Origin: Rhodococcus sp. HNM0563
Lineage (GTDB): Bacteria > Actinomycetota > Actinomycetes > Mycobacteriales > Mycobacteriaceae
NCBI RefSeq assembly: GCF_012726195.1
Contig: NZ_JAASAF010000004.1
Span: forward strand, 436,027-500,026
Direction: 5' to 3'
Length of the DNA stretch: 64,000 nt
Position 1 is the stretch's first letter. Each line of letters opens with the position of its first letter. The position numbers were made by a program, and so were the translations under genes. Positions 8,432 to 16,380 of the stretch are shown one piece after another. The notes beneath the pieces are model-generated. The model was not told where the DNA came from and made no database searches. It saw only the letters and a list, made by a program, of their open reading frames with translations.

Positions 8432-8995
8432 TCAGATCGGCCAGGTGCCGGTGGGCGTGCGAGGGTCGTCGGGCAGCAGCCCGGCGACCCATACGTCGCG
8501 TGGAACACCGCGCTGCACCGTGCCGTGCCGGGCGACTCCTTCATATTGGAACCCCACCCGCCGCGCGACCGCTGCCGACGGCCGGTTACCGACGAATGCA
8601 CGCCATTCGATCCGCGAGACGCCCATTCCGTCGGGGGCGAATGCGAAGTCGCACGCGAGCTGCACTGCAGCGGTGGCCAAACCGTGTCGCCGTATACCGG
8701 GGGCGATCCAGTAACCGATTTCCGGAGCCCCCGAACCACGCTCCAGAAACCCGACCATGCCGCACAACCGACCGTGCAGGCTCGTGCGAATCGCCCAGTC
8801 GGGGAAGCCGTCTGCCCATTTCGCGGGCACGATGTCACCGACGAACCGCACCGAATCGGCCCGCGTGTACGGGCTCGGCACGTTCGTCCACGCGGCGATC
8901 GCAGAATCCTGGCACGCCTCGGCGATGACGTCGATATCTGCCGGACCAGGCGCCGACAGCGTCACGCCGCCATCAGCGAGAACTCGGGTTTCCAT
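8432..8995 (-). CDS. GNAT-family N-acetyltransferase (RimJ/RimL-like)
   Basis: A 187-residue acetyltransferase of the ribosomal-protein-serine acetyltransferase group. The N-terminal LSAPGPADIDVIAEAC and the acetyl-CoA-binding region IGYWIAPGIRRHGLATAAV (the R/Q-x-x-G-x-A loop appears as RRHGLA) are visible, followed by ARRVGFQYEG typical of the family's final strands. The acceptor is unknown. It converges with the F420 oxidoreductase gene (22 bases) and is followed 18 bases before by the DUF3239 gene on the same strand, with which it may form a small operon. Confidence 0.85.
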   Translation of the reverse strand: METRVLADGGVTLSAPGPADIDVIAEACQDSAIAAWTNVPSPYTRADSVRFVGDIVPAKWADGFPDWAIRTSLHGRLCGMVGFLERGSGAPEIGYWIAPGIRRHGLATAAVQLACDFAFAPDGMGVSRIEWRAFVGNRPSAAVARRVGFQYEGVARHGTVQRGVPRDVWVAGLLPDDPRTPTGTWPI

Positions 8996-9013
8996 ATCGG
9001 CTCCGGATTACTG

Positions 9014-9682
9014 TCAGCGCAGCTCCGGCGGGAGGTCCTTGCTCTGAAGCTCCATGCGCCGCTCGTCTGTGGCGTTGACCTCGTCGGCGAGTTTCAGTTT
9101 GTTCGCGAGCAAGCGCCATTCGGCGTTGTCGATCGCGCCCGCCGCTGCCGCGAGAACCTTGGGGTCGCGGGTGCCCCATGCGATAGGCATCGGGCTGGCC
9201 ATCTGCCACACCTGCGATTTGTTGTTCGTCGACCGGTCGGACAGCACGGCGACCGAGGGCACCTGCTCGCCCACACGGACACGGTGCCCGGGAATTGCCT
9301 GCACGTCGCGGGTCACCAGCGCGTAGTGGCGAGTGCCTGCTTCCGGCTTGGCAATGTCGATCAGGGCCAGCAACGTCATTCCACGCGCACGTGTCGCGGC
9401 CACGACGGCCGGGACCAGCGGGTTGTCATGGTAGAGCTGCTCGATGGTGCCGATCTTGCGGGGTGCCCACAACGCCACCCACAGCGACGTGAGCGCCGCG
9501 ACCACCAATACTGCGCCCACCACGTACGACCAGGACTCACCGAGATAGAGGAGCCACGCAGCTCCCGCGGCGCACAACAGCGCGACGATGATGCCGGAAC
9601 GCCGCAGGCTGCGGACCTCGGCGAGCGTCTGGTTCACGCTCTTGGCATGGGGCAGGTCTACGGGGAACTCGAATCGGCGCAC
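9014..9682 (-). CDS. DUF3239-family membrane protein
   Basis: A 222-residue protein with two closely spaced hydrophobic segments (IIVALLCAAGAAWLLYL and VVGAVLVVAALTSLWVAL) near residues 30-70, then a ~150-residue soluble domain rich in short beta-type segments (ALIDIAKPEAGTRHYALVTR). It matches my recollection of the corynebacterial/rhodococcal DUF3239 family, of unknown function. It lies downstream of the XPB helicase gene on the same strand across a 190-base gap that holds a hairpin, so it may have its own promoter. Confidence 0.65.
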   Translation of the reverse strand: MRRFEFPVDLPHAKSVNQTLAEVRSLRRSGIIVALLCAAGAAWLLYLGESWSYVVGAVLVVAALTSLWVALWAPRKIGTIEQLYHDNPLVPAVVAATRARGMTLLALIDIAKPEAGTRHYALVTRDVQAIPGHRVRVGEQVPSVAVLSDRSTNNKSQVWQMASPMPIAWGTRDPKVLAAAAGAIDNAEWRLLANKLKLADEVNATDERRMELQSKDLPPELR

Positions 9683-9756
9683 CCACCCAGCTTATGGGAC
9701 GCGGGTGGACCCGAACTCGAGCACGATGCGCACAACGGGACTATCACACTCGAGCG

Positions 9757-9789
9757 TGACTCAACCCACTCTTGCTCGGGTTGATGTCA
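9757..9789. terminator. Hairpin downstream of XPB helicase gene
   Basis: TGACTCAACCC (9757-9767) and GGGTTGATGTCA (9778-9789) are complementary with one bulged base around a 10-base loop. It lies in the gap after the helicase stop codon (9874, minus strand) and before the DUF3239 gene. There is no following T-run, so a terminator role is only likely by position. Confidence 0.4.
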
Positions 9790-9873
9790 CAACCGGATGG
9801 ATCCTCGGTTCCCGAGGCCCGCACCCGCCCCGATCGCGCAGGCCCTGAAAGATTCGCCGCGCAGTCCGCTGAC

Positions 9874-11532
9874 TCAGCCGATCTGCGGCCCCAACAGGTC
9901 GTCAGCGTCGGTGATCCGATATGCGTAGCCCTGCTCGGCAAGAAAACGCTGTCGGTGAGCGGCGTACTCGGCATCGAGAGTGTCTCGGGAAACCACCGAG
10001 TAGAAGTGCGCCTGCCCTCCGTCCTGCTTCGGGCGCAGCAACCGTCCGAGCCGCTGGGCCTCTTCCTGCCGCGACCCGAACGTGCCCGACACCTGCACCG
10101 CGACCGACGCCTCCGGCAGGTCGATCGAGAAGTTCGCGACCTTCGACACGACGAGGACGTCGAGTTCGCCGTTGCGGAAGCGATCGAACAGCGCCTCACG
10201 TTCCTTGCTGCGCGTCGAACCCTTGATCACCGGGGCGTCGAGGGCTTCGCCGAGTTCGTCGAGCTGGTCGATGTAGGCGCCGATGACGAGCGCGGGGGAG
10301 TTGGGGTGACGGGCGAGGATCGACTTGACCACTGCGTTCTTGGTGCGCGCGGTCGAGCACAGCTTGTAGCGTTCCTCCGGCTCGGCCACCGCGTACGCCA
10401 TCCGCTCTGCGTCGGTGAGCGTCACGCGCACCTCCACGCAGTCGGCCGGGGCGATCCACCCTTGTGCCTCGATGTCCTTCCACGGCGCGTCGTACCGTTT
10501 GGGCCCGATCAGTGAGAACACGTCGCCTTCGCGTCCGTCCTCTCGCACCAGCGTGGCCGTGAGACCGAGACGACGTCGGGACTGCAGGTCGGCGGTCATC
10601 CGGAACACCGGTGCCGGAAGAAGGTGCACCTCGTCGTAGATCATGAGCCCCCAGTCGCGGGAGTCGAACAACTCGAGGTTGCGGTACTCGCCCTTCGTCT
10701 TACGGGTGATCACCTGGTAGGTAGCGATGGTGACCGGGCGGATCTCCTTCTTCTCGCCCGAATACTCGCCGATCTCTTCCTCGGTGAGCGAGGTGCGGGC
10801 GATCAGCTCGCGCTTCCACTGCCGTCCGGCGACGGTGTTCGTCACCAGGATCAATGTGGTGGCACCGGCCTTCGCCATCGCAGCCGCGCCCACCATCGTC
10901 TTGCCTGCCCCGCAGGGCAGTACCACGACTCCCGAACCGCCGTCCCAGAACGAGGTCGCGGCCATCTCCTGGTAGTCGCGCAGATGCCACGGATGTGTCT
11001 CGAAGTCGAGGTCGATGCTGTGCGCTTCACCGTCGACGTATCCAGCGAGATCTTCGGCAGGCCAGCCGACCTTGAGCAACATCTGCTTGAGGCGGCCACG
11101 TTCGCTCGGGTGCACGATCACGGTGTCGTCGTCGATGCGTGCGCCGAGCATGGGAGCGATCTTCTTGTTGCGCATGACCTCGGCGAGCACCGCATTGTCG
11201 AAACTGACGAGTGTCAGTCCGTGGGCGGGATTCTTCACCAGCTGAAGGCGGCCGTATCGGCCCATCGTGTCGACGATGTCGACGAGCAGCGGCTGAGGCA
11301 CGGCGAAGCGGGAATAGGTGACCAGCGCGTCGACGACCTGCTCGGCATCGTGGCCGGCTGCACGTGCGTTCCACAGGGCCAGCGGGGTGACCCGGTAGGT
11401 GTGGACGTGCTCGGGTGCGCGCTCGAGTTCAGCGAAGGGAGCGAGGGCCTGCCGGGCCGCGTTCGCCTGCTCGTGGTCGACCTCGAGCAGCACGGTCTTG
11501 TCGGACTGGACGATGAGCGGTCCGTCGGCCAC
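9874..11532 (-). CDS. DNA repair helicase XPB
   Basis: A 552-residue superfamily 2 helicase closely similar to mycobacterial XPB/Ercc3 (Rv0861c). Domains: N-terminal DNA-binding/damage-recognition region (LIVQSDKTVLLEVDHEQAN, LERAPEHVHTYRVTPLALW), RecA-like core 1 with Walker A PCGAGKTMVGA near residue 208 and DEVH box YDEVHLLPAP near residue 297, motif III LGLTATLVREDG, and core 2 ending at QRLGRLLRPK. Bacterial XPB is an ATP-dependent 3'-5' helicase. The GTG at 11532 is chosen because AGGAGG lies 4 bases upstream and the protein then aligns with the mycobacterial N-terminus; an ATG at 11568 would add 12 unrelated residues and bury that Shine-Dalgarno. Confidence 0.93.
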   Translation of the reverse strand: MADGPLIVQSDKTVLLEVDHEQANAARQALAPFAELERAPEHVHTYRVTPLALWNARAAGHDAEQVVDALVTYSRFAVPQPLLVDIVDTMGRYGRLQLVKNPAHGLTLVSFDNAVLAEVMRNKKIAPMLGARIDDDTVIVHPSERGRLKQMLLKVGWPAEDLAGYVDGEAHSIDLDFETHPWHLRDYQEMAATSFWDGGSGVVVLPCGAGKTMVGAAAMAKAGATTLILVTNTVAGRQWKRELIARTSLTEEEIGEYSGEKKEIRPVTIATYQVITRKTKGEYRNLELFDSRDWGLMIYDEVHLLPAPVFRMTADLQSRRRLGLTATLVREDGREGDVFSLIGPKRYDAPWKDIEAQGWIAPADCVEVRVTLTDAERMAYAVAEPEERYKLCSTARTKNAVVKSILARHPNSPALVIGAYIDQLDELGEALDAPVIKGSTRSKEREALFDRFRNGELDVLVVSKVANFSIDLPEASVAVQVSGTFGSRQEEAQRLGRLLRPKQDGGQAHFYSVVSRDTLDAEYAAHRQRFLAEQGYAYRITDADDLLGPQIG

Positions 11533-11582
11533 GAAGCCTCCTGGTGAGAGAATGTAGAACTCTTTCATTGTCCAGATGCGGA

Positions 11583-11609
11583 GGGCGGCGCGCCACCTGC
11601 GCGCCGCCC
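11583..11609. terminator. Perfect GC-rich hairpin between small-gene cluster and XPB gene
   Basis: GGGCGGCGCGC (11583-11593) and GCGCGCCGCCC (11599-11609) pair perfectly around a 5-base loop. On the minus strand it lies after the last small gene (stop at 11640) and before the XPB start (11532). It may terminate the small-gene transcript or attenuate read-through into the helicase gene. It has no T-run. Confidence 0.5.
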
Positions 11610-11639
11610 ATGCGTCCGGACATCACCAGAGGAACATGA

Positions 11640-11798
11640 TCAGTTCGTCAGCGATCGGCGCACCTCCATCACGCACACGAGCGCCTCCGAAATTCCGGAA
11701 CGATATCCGGCATCCTTTTCGGAGGAAATCATCACGGAATCCAATTCTCCTTCGAGCCTCTCCTGAATTCTGTCCAGGGCGTGGAGCGTCCGTTTCAT
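11640..11798 (-). CDS. Small protein of unknown function (52 aa)
   Basis: Open frame of 52 codons, ATG at 11798, TGA at 11640-11642. The product is mixed-charge with a helical N-terminal half (RTLHALDRIQERLEGELDSV) and a C-terminal block GYRSGISEALVCVMEVR. That block aligns by eye with GHRAALARARVFVLDER of the neighbouring 55-residue product, so the two may be sister proteins. It is the last of three small genes in the same orientation, each separated by 12-20 bases. I recognise no family. Coding status is inferred from operon-like spacing and the shared block, not from a known homologue. Confidence 0.5.
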   Translation of the reverse strand: MKRTLHALDRIQERLEGELDSVMISSEKDAGYRSGISEALVCVMEVRRSLTN

Positions 11799-11818
11799 TT
11801 CGATACCGTCTTCTTATC

Positions 11819-11986
11819 TCATACCGGTGTTCTGATCACTCCGGCTCGTTCGTCGAGTACGAACACTCGTGCACGGGCCAAAGCGGCCCGATGACCGTTG
11901 CTGTGCGCCTCGGTTCCTGCGGATCGTGACGGCAGGTCACGGATCTTTTCGTACAGTGCTTCCAGCACTGCTGTTTCGGTGTTCAT
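11819..11986 (-). CDS. Small protein of unknown function (55 aa)
   Basis: Open frame of 55 codons, ATG at 11986, TGA at 11819-11821. The product begins NTETAVLEALYEKIRDLPSR, then an Ala/Arg-rich helix GHRAALARARVFVLDER. No signal peptide or membrane segment. It starts 12 bases after the stop of the 39-residue gene and is followed 20 bases later by the 52-residue gene. The last 17 residues of the helix resemble the equivalent part of that neighbour (G, R, A, V, V, R at matching positions). No family recognised; could be part of a mobile or phage-derived small-gene set, but nothing proves that. Confidence 0.5.
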   Translation of the reverse strand: MNTETAVLEALYEKIRDLPSRSAGTEAHSNGHRAALARARVFVLDERAGVIRTPV

Positions 11987-11998
11987 GGCGTGCGGTTC

Positions 11999-12118
11999 TC
12001 AATTCCGCTTCCGCTTACGGATGAATTCCCCGTCAGCTGCTGCCTTCTCGCGCTTTTCTGCCCGACGCTCCTTCATGGACTGCGCGGGTTTCTTGAGTGC
12101 TTTTCCCTTGTCGGCCAT
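11999..12118 (-). CDS. Small, very basic conserved actinobacterial protein (39 aa)
   Basis: Open frame of 39 codons, ATG at 12118, with GAGGAG about 6 bases upstream, the best ribosome site of the three small genes. The product is Lys/Arg-rich: KGKALKKPAQSMKERRAEKR, ending IRKRKRN. Short lysine-rich proteins of this appearance are widespread as 'hypothetical' in Rhodococcus and relatives; a nucleic-acid-associated role is possible from charge alone. It heads the small-gene cluster 11640-12118, directly behind an AT-rich segment (about 12140-12215) that is the likely promoter region. Confidence 0.7.
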   Translation of the reverse strand: MADKGKALKKPAQSMKERRAEKREKAAADGEFIRKRKRN

Positions 12119-12301
12119 TGTCGCTCCTCATTTCGAGTGGCAATTACTCAACGAGCCACACCATACGTCAAATTCTGGAAAAAGCTAGTTTGCGAAAAAC
12201 GATTCGATTTCCACGCGTGCATATCCACATCGGGGCGATCTCTCTTGCGGTCGGTGTGACCGTTGCCCGATGTGGCCGGGCGGCTGGGGGAAACGGGAGG
12301 T
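12119..12301. promoter_or_regulatory. AT-rich intergenic region, likely promoter of small-gene cluster
   Basis: About 180 bases between the helicase-associated gene and the small-gene cluster (both minus strand). On the minus strand it contains GAATTTGACGTATGGTG, a TTGACG -35-like element, within a locally AT-rich stretch (about 12140-12215) that stands out in this GC-rich window. No clear -10 could be fixed by eye. No gene is seen. Confidence 0.35.
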
Positions 12302-14578
12302 TCAGTCGACCAGCGCTACCGACGAGACGCGATGGAGTACGAAACTGCGCACCGAGCCGGTCGCGGGGTCGAACGCTTCGAGTTGCCCGCCTGCGACGCT
12401 GACCGGATCGACGATGCGACGGGTCGCGGTGCCCTGAGCATCGACGTACCCGAGGGTGACACTGCGTTTCGCGTGCACAGCCAGCTGCAACAACGCCATC
12501 GTGGCCGCACCTCCGGTGCGGCTTCCGTCTCCGCGCACCGGTTTGCTTGCCGGCGCGGAGGCGGCACGATCGCCCGCACGCAGGGTGCGTACCAGTGTCT
12601 CCAGCTGTTCGTCGTTGGGCGGCAGGGGGCCGGCGTATCGGGGACGCGACCGCGGCACGACCAGCCGTGCGCCGCGCGGGCGCAGATCCAGCACCGCACC
12701 CGACGCATCCTCGCCCGCCGGTGCGAAGCCGGCCGCTCGCAGCGAGGTGAGTACCTCGGCGAGGGGTGCCTGCGAGATCGCAACGGTCGGGGCGACCGCG
12801 CGCAACGCCAACGTCGCCGCGACCGGTGCCGCGAGCACTTCTGCGAGAAGTGCCGGATCGTCGGCGTGCACGAACGACGACGCGATGCCGGCACGCAGAC
12901 GACCGTGGCGCCGTGCCACGTCGTCGATCAGGTAGGTCAGGGACTGGGGGACGGGTGTGCGCGAATGGGCCGAGAACAGGGCGTGCAGATCACCGGCACC
13001 CAGGCCCGCGTCGAGCGCGCGGCGCACACTGCCCTCACTGATCCGGTAGACGGTGGCGGCACCGGCCGATTCGACGTCGGCGACGAGTGCGACCCGCCCG
13101 GCCAGTTCTGCGACGAGCGGACCCGGAGCGACGACGGTGAGGTCGGCCTGGACGAGGACGTAGTCGACAGGATCGGGGAGTGCGTTCGCCATCTCCGCCT
13201 CGGCGTCGCCGCCGTGGAGCAGCGCCTTGCCCGGTGAGCCGAGGCTGCCGTGAGCGACCAGTGCGAGTGCGGTGGCCTCGCGAATCGTCTCGGACACCGT
13301 CTCGTGGCCGAAGTGACCTGCCGACCGCGGCCGCCGCCATGCGGCAATGGCCTGCACCTCGGCGGTGGTCGGCGCGACGTGGTCGGCAAGGACTTCGAGG
13401 AGCAGTCTGCGGTCGTAGGCCGCGGTCGGGGAGTTCACCTCCGCGGACAGGGCTGCGATCGGCTTGTCGTTCTGATCCCGGCGCCCGATCAACCAGGGCC
13501 GTCGTGGTGCGTCGAGCCACGCGCCGGCGAGCACCGCCCAACGATGCGCGGTGTTCGCGGTGAGCCATCCGTCCGCCGAGGTGGTGGGAGCCCAGTAGTC
13601 GTCGATGTCGCCCGATGGGGCGGGGTCGGGATTTCCGCGTGCGATGAGTCCCGCAGCCGCGAGTACCTCGACGAGCAATGCGGTGTGGTCGTCGGTGAGG
13701 TCCAGTGCCTTCGCCAGTCGGTGGAGTTCGCGAACCCCGAGGCCACCGGAACGCAGAGCGGGAGCGGGTTGTCGGCCCAGTGCGGTGACCAGGTCCTCGC
13801 AGTGACGCAGCAGCTCGAGGGCGGCCCCTGCTGCGGTGCTGTTCGTGTCGGTGGCAGCCTTGGTGCCTGCCTCGACGCTCGGAGCGAGCAGCGATGCCGG
13901 ATCGAACGGTGCTTCGCCCCGTAGCGCTTGCCCGACCTTGTGAGGAAGTTCGACCGTCTCGTCGTCGATGCGGGTGAGCAACCCGGATGCCAGCAGCCTC
14001 TGGACGGGCCGCGTCTCGTCGGAGCCAGGAGCGGCGTCGCGGGTACGCCCGATGGGTGACGTGCGTGCCAGGGTGTCGAGGATTCCGCGCTGCGCGGGGT
14101 CGAGTTCGGCGAGGACGACGTCGAGTTCCTCGCGGGTGAACGCGTCCGTCTCGGGGGTGCGCCCGACCCGCCACGGCACCGCTTCCACGGCAGCCGCAAC
14201 CAGACGCAGACCCTCGGGTGTGTCCCACACCAGCAGGACGGAACGCAGCCGGTCGAGAATCCGATCGACGGCCTTGGCGGTGATCCGTCCCCGCAGATCA
14301 TCGACGAGAGTTTTCCGGGCCACCGCCTCATCTACGGCCCCGAGACGGGCAAGTGCCTCGATGATTCCGAACTCGGCGGTCGTGAAGTCGTTCGCTGCGC
14401 GGAACACCGACGCGCGCTGACGTGCGCGGTTCGCAAGCACGCCCATGGACGCGGGTGGGGGCACCACCAGGTCCGGTCGCGAGCGCAGAAGCTCGACGAG
14501 TTCCGTGTCGCGGCGATCGGACAGCCACCGGGCAAGAGAGTCCGATCCGGTGTCGGGGGCGGGCGTGGTGGGTGTCAT
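12302..14578 (-). CDS. Helicase C-terminal/associated domain protein (Rv0862c type)
   Basis: A 758-residue protein matching the actinobacterial family of large 'helicase-associated' proteins next to XPB (Rv0862c). The N-terminal ~300 residues are winged-helix-like repeats ([40 protein letters not shown]). The C-terminal third carries the conserved [17 protein letters not shown] and [16 protein letters not shown] blocks and ends with a WYL-like strand set ([20 protein letters not shown]). No Walker motifs are visible, so it is probably a DNA-binding partner rather than a helicase. ATG 14578 is preferred (GGAG 5 bases upstream) over GTG 14596. Confidence 0.8.
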   Translation of the reverse strand: MTPTTPAPDTGSDSLARWLSDRRDTELVELLRSRPDLVVPPPASMGVLANRARQRASVFRAANDFTTAEFGIIEALARLGAVDEAVARKTLVDDLRGRITAKAVDRILDRLRSVLLVWDTPEGLRLVAAAVEAVPWRVGRTPETDAFTREELDVVLAELDPAQRGILDTLARTSPIGRTRDAAPGSDETRPVQRLLASGLLTRIDDETVELPHKVGQALRGEAPFDPASLLAPSVEAGTKAATDTNSTAAGAALELLRHCEDLVTALGRQPAPALRSGGLGVRELHRLAKALDLTDDHTALLVEVLAAAGLIARGNPDPAPSGDIDDYWAPTTSADGWLTANTAHRWAVLAGAWLDAPRRPWLIGRRDQNDKPIAALSAEVNSPTAAYDRRLLLEVLADHVAPTTAEVQAIAAWRRPRSAGHFGHETVSETIREATALALVAHGSLGSPGKALLHGGDAEAEMANALPDPVDYVLVQADLTVVAPGPLVAELAGRVALVADVESAGAATVYRISEGSVRRALDAGLGAGDLHALFSAHSRTPVPQSLTYLIDDVARRHGRLRAGIASSFVHADDPALLAEVLAAPVAATLALRAVAPTVAISQAPLAEVLTSLRAAGFAPAGEDASGAVLDLRPRGARLVVPRSRPRYAGPLPPNDEQLETLVRTLRAGDRAASAPASKPVRGDGSRTGGAATMALLQLAVHAKRSVTLGYVDAQGTATRRIVDPVSVAGGQLEAFDPATGSVRSFVLHRVSSVALVD

Positions 14579-14638
14579 CCGCTCCAGATTAGGCACCTGG
14601 GATGGCCTGAGACGAACTCACCTGCCAAAATGAGCGTC

Positions 14639-14827
14639 ATGGCTGACAAATCGAAGAACCTCTACGTCGATCGCGGATGGCCGGAGTTGGCAGACGGTGA
14701 CCACGCGGTCACCGAACTGTCGTCGACGCGTTCGGGTCCGCTCTCCCCGTACGGCGAGGACGCCGTGTTCCCGGTCCCGGCGGACGAGCTTCCGTACACG
14801 CACCCGCGTACCGTCATCAACCGCTGA
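14639..14827 (+). CDS. Small conserved hypothetical protein
   Basis: A 62-residue soluble protein, [20 protein letters not shown]..., ending HPRTVINR. No membrane segment or metal motif. Its position, divergent from the helicase-associated gene and upstream of rpfA, corresponds to Rv0863 in M. tuberculosis, but function is unknown. An in-frame ATG nine bases upstream (14630) is possible; neither has a strong Shine-Dalgarno. A perfect hairpin 45 bases after the stop terminates it. Confidence 0.65.
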   Translation: MADKSKNLYVDRGWPELADGDHAVTELSSTRSGPLSPYGEDAVFPVPADELPYTHPRTVINR

Positions 14828-14872
14828 GTTCCTCGATATCGAGACTTCCTCGACTGCCGGACTCCCGACAAC

Positions 14873-14905
14873 AAGAACCCCGCACCGATCCGGTGCGGGG
14901 TTCTT
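14873..14905. terminator. Bidirectional Rho-independent-type terminator
   Basis: AAGAACCCCGCACCG (14873-14887), loop ATC, and CGGTGCGGGGTTCTT (14891-14905) form a perfect 15-bp stem. It sits between the convergent small gene (plus) and rpfA (minus); the A/T ends of the stem give a short U-tract in both directions. Confidence 0.88.
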
Positions 14906-14928
14906 CAGTTTGTGTCGCTGTGTGCTGC

Positions 14929-15516
14929 CTACTGGGGCAGAACTGCGCGGACTGCGTCGAGGACGGCCGGGTCGAGCGCGATACCGGCGGCCTGCAGGGC
15001 GTCGACACCCTGCTCGAAGCCGTCGATGATGCCCTGGGCCTCGGCGGGCAGCTCCGGAACCTCGGCGAGCTGCGGAACCGCACGGTTCTCGGTGACCGGC
15101 GCGGGGGTGGACTGAGCGGGGGCGCTGGGGGCCTCACGCTGAGTCGGAGCGCTGGACAGTCCGAGGCTCGAGGAGCAGGACGGCCATGCGCCCCAGCCCT
15201 GGCCCGCGAGGACACGCTCGGCGACGACGATCTGCTGGTCGCGGCTGGCCTGGTTTGCGGTGGGCGCGTATTCCTGGCCGCCGTAGGCGTTCCAGGTGCT
15301 CGGCGAGAACTGAAGGCCGCCGTGGTAGCCGTTGCCGGTGGCGATGGCCCAGTTGCCGCCGGACTCGCACTGTGCGAGGCGGTCCCAATCGGAATCGGGT
15401 GCTGCCGCGGCGGTGCCGCTGAAGGCGACACCCGTGACGCCGAGGACGGCGCCGGTCAGCGCGAACTTCGCGACGGTCCGGCCGGTGTTGGTGGGCTTGC
15501 GATGGCGTCCGCTCAT
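14929..15516 (-). CDS. rpfA: Resuscitation-promoting factor RpfA
   Basis: A 195-residue secreted peptidoglycan hydrolase. A signal peptide (residues ~1-38, ending near GTAAAAP) precedes the ~75-residue Rpf transglycosylase-like domain with ESGGNWAIATGNGYHGGLQF; E51 is the expected catalytic acid, and C50 pairs with the later WPSC cysteine. The rest is a Pro/Ala-rich linker and a helical tail. The N-terminal SGRHRKPT matches M. tuberculosis RpfA (Rv0867c), here shorter. Rpf proteins cleave peptidoglycan and promote exit from dormancy. The 470-base leader carries a c-di-AMP riboswitch and a Crp-type site (separate entries). Confidence 0.93.
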   Translation of the reverse strand: MSGRHRKPTNTGRTVAKFALTGAVLGVTGVAFSGTAAAAPDSDWDRLAQCESGGNWAIATGNGYHGGLQFSPSTWNAYGGQEYAPTANQASRDQQIVVAERVLAGQGWGAWPSCSSSLGLSSAPTQREAPSAPAQSTPAPVTENRAVPQLAEVPELPAEAQGIIDGFEQGVDALQAAGIALDPAVLDAVRAVLPQ

Positions 15517-15540
15517 GTCGGTTCCGTTTCCTCTCCGTAC

Positions 15541-15750
15541 GCGCCTACGAGGTCAGCTGTCGGGTTCGGACTGAAGAGGTAGTCCGGCCGTTGCGCTCGT
15601 CGAGCGTTCCGGCTTCACCCCAAGGCCTGTCGCGTGAGCGGCGGGCCGGGCCTCCGGGGAAGCGTCCGGCGGGGGCCGGGTGCTTCCGAGGGAGACCGGT
15701 TGGGTCCCCCGTTTCCTGTCCCTTTGTGGATCGTTCGTCGGGATAACCGG
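15541..15750 (-). promoter_or_regulatory. c-di-AMP riboswitch (ydaO/yuaA leader) of rpfA
   Basis: On the minus strand, conserved elements of the ydaO class appear in order: ACGGGGGACCCAA (plus-strand 15700-15712), TTGGGGTGAAG (about 15613-15623), and the 3' element TCCGAACCCGACAGCTGACC (15551-15570) followed by TCGTAGGCG. The 3' edge lies about 25 bases before the rpfA ATG and just before its GGAGAGG ribosome site. In actinobacteria this riboswitch class binds c-di-AMP and is known upstream of rpf and cell-wall hydrolase genes. The 5' boundary is approximate. Closeness to the ribosome site and lack of a poly-U hairpin leave the mode (transcription or translation) open. Confidence 0.88.
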
Positions 15751-15860
15751 ACTTCCGCGGGACAGGAATTTGGCGCGGCGGGCCCGGGTTGGTCGGACCA
15801 GGCGGTTCGACCGAAGACGACGGTAACGGTTCGGGTGGGCGAGTGTCACCAATTGATAAC

Positions 15861-15876
15861 GCGCGACCGGTCGCGC
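15861..15876. promoter_or_regulatory. Perfect 16-bp palindrome upstream of rpfA
   Basis: GCGCGACCGGTCGCGC is a perfect inverted repeat, directly followed on the minus strand by GTTATCAATTGGTGACAC, which could contain a -10-like element. It lies about 110 bases upstream of the riboswitch, a plausible operator position for the rpfA promoter. The binding protein is unknown. Confidence 0.4.
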
Positions 15877-15976
15877 AGTCGAGGCTGTGCTGGGGCGATG
15901 CTCGAGAGAACTCGCTGGTAGTCGCGCGAGTAGACCGTCTCTGCCGTTTCGAGCCCGCCTTGTTATCAGCTCGTTA

Positions 15977-15992
15977 TGTGATTAAGGTCACA
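15977..15992. promoter_or_regulatory. Crp/GlxR-type binding site TGTGATTAAGGTCACA
   Basis: TGTGA-N6-TCACA matches the cAMP-receptor-protein half-sites perfectly. It overlaps the stop codon of the YccF gene and lies upstream of the rpfA promoter/riboswitch region. In M. tuberculosis, Crp (Rv3676) is known to activate rpfA, so a conserved regulatory link is likely. Next to it (15961-15977) is a repeat GTTAT-N6-GTTAT at one helical turn, possibly another regulator site. Confidence 0.75.
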
Positions 15993-16380
15993 GGTATGTC
16001 GGGCGTGAGTCGACGGAAACGATGTCTTTTCCGAGCGGCATCAGGGAGATCGGGATCATCTTGAGGTTCGCAATCGCGAGCGGAATGCCGATGATCGTGA
16101 TGGCCATCGCGATCGCCGTCGCGATGTGCCCGAGCGCCAGCCAGATGCCTGCCACCACGATCCAGATCACATTCCCGATCAGGGAACCTGCCCCCGCGGT
16201 CGGCTTGTCGACTGTCGTCTTACCGAACGGCCACAGTGCGTACACGCCGATGCGGAAGGCGGCGATACCGAACGGGATGGTGATGATGAGGATGCAGCAG
16301 ATGATCCCCGCGAGGAAGTACCCGAGCGCCAGCCACAGGCCGCCGAAGATCAGCCAGATGATGTTGAGAACGACCCTCAT
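15988..16380 (-). CDS. YccF-domain inner membrane protein
   Basis: A 130-residue protein made of two tandem YccF repeats, each a hydrophobic hairpin: LNIIWLIFGGLWLALGYFLAG and IGNVIWIVVAGIWLALGHIATA share the IW-x5-GxWLALG signature. Each repeat is followed by an IPFGIA/IPLAIA segment. Function is unknown; family members are small inner-membrane proteins (Rv0870c in M. tuberculosis). Its start overlaps the stop of the upstream membrane-protein gene (ATGA), so the two are coupled. Confidence 0.85.
   Translation of the reverse strand: MRVVLNIIWLIFGGLWLALGYFLAGIICCILIITIPFGIAAFRIGVYALWPFGKTTVDKPTAGAGSLIGNVIWIVVAGIWLALGHIATAIAMAITIIGIPLAIANLKMIPISLMPLGKDIVSVDSRPTYL

Noticed and set aside
7402-8838. 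A 478-codon minus-strand frame opposite the F420 oxidoreductase.
   Set aside because: The opposite strand has a clear luciferase-family protein with a good ribosome site; the antisense product has no domain.
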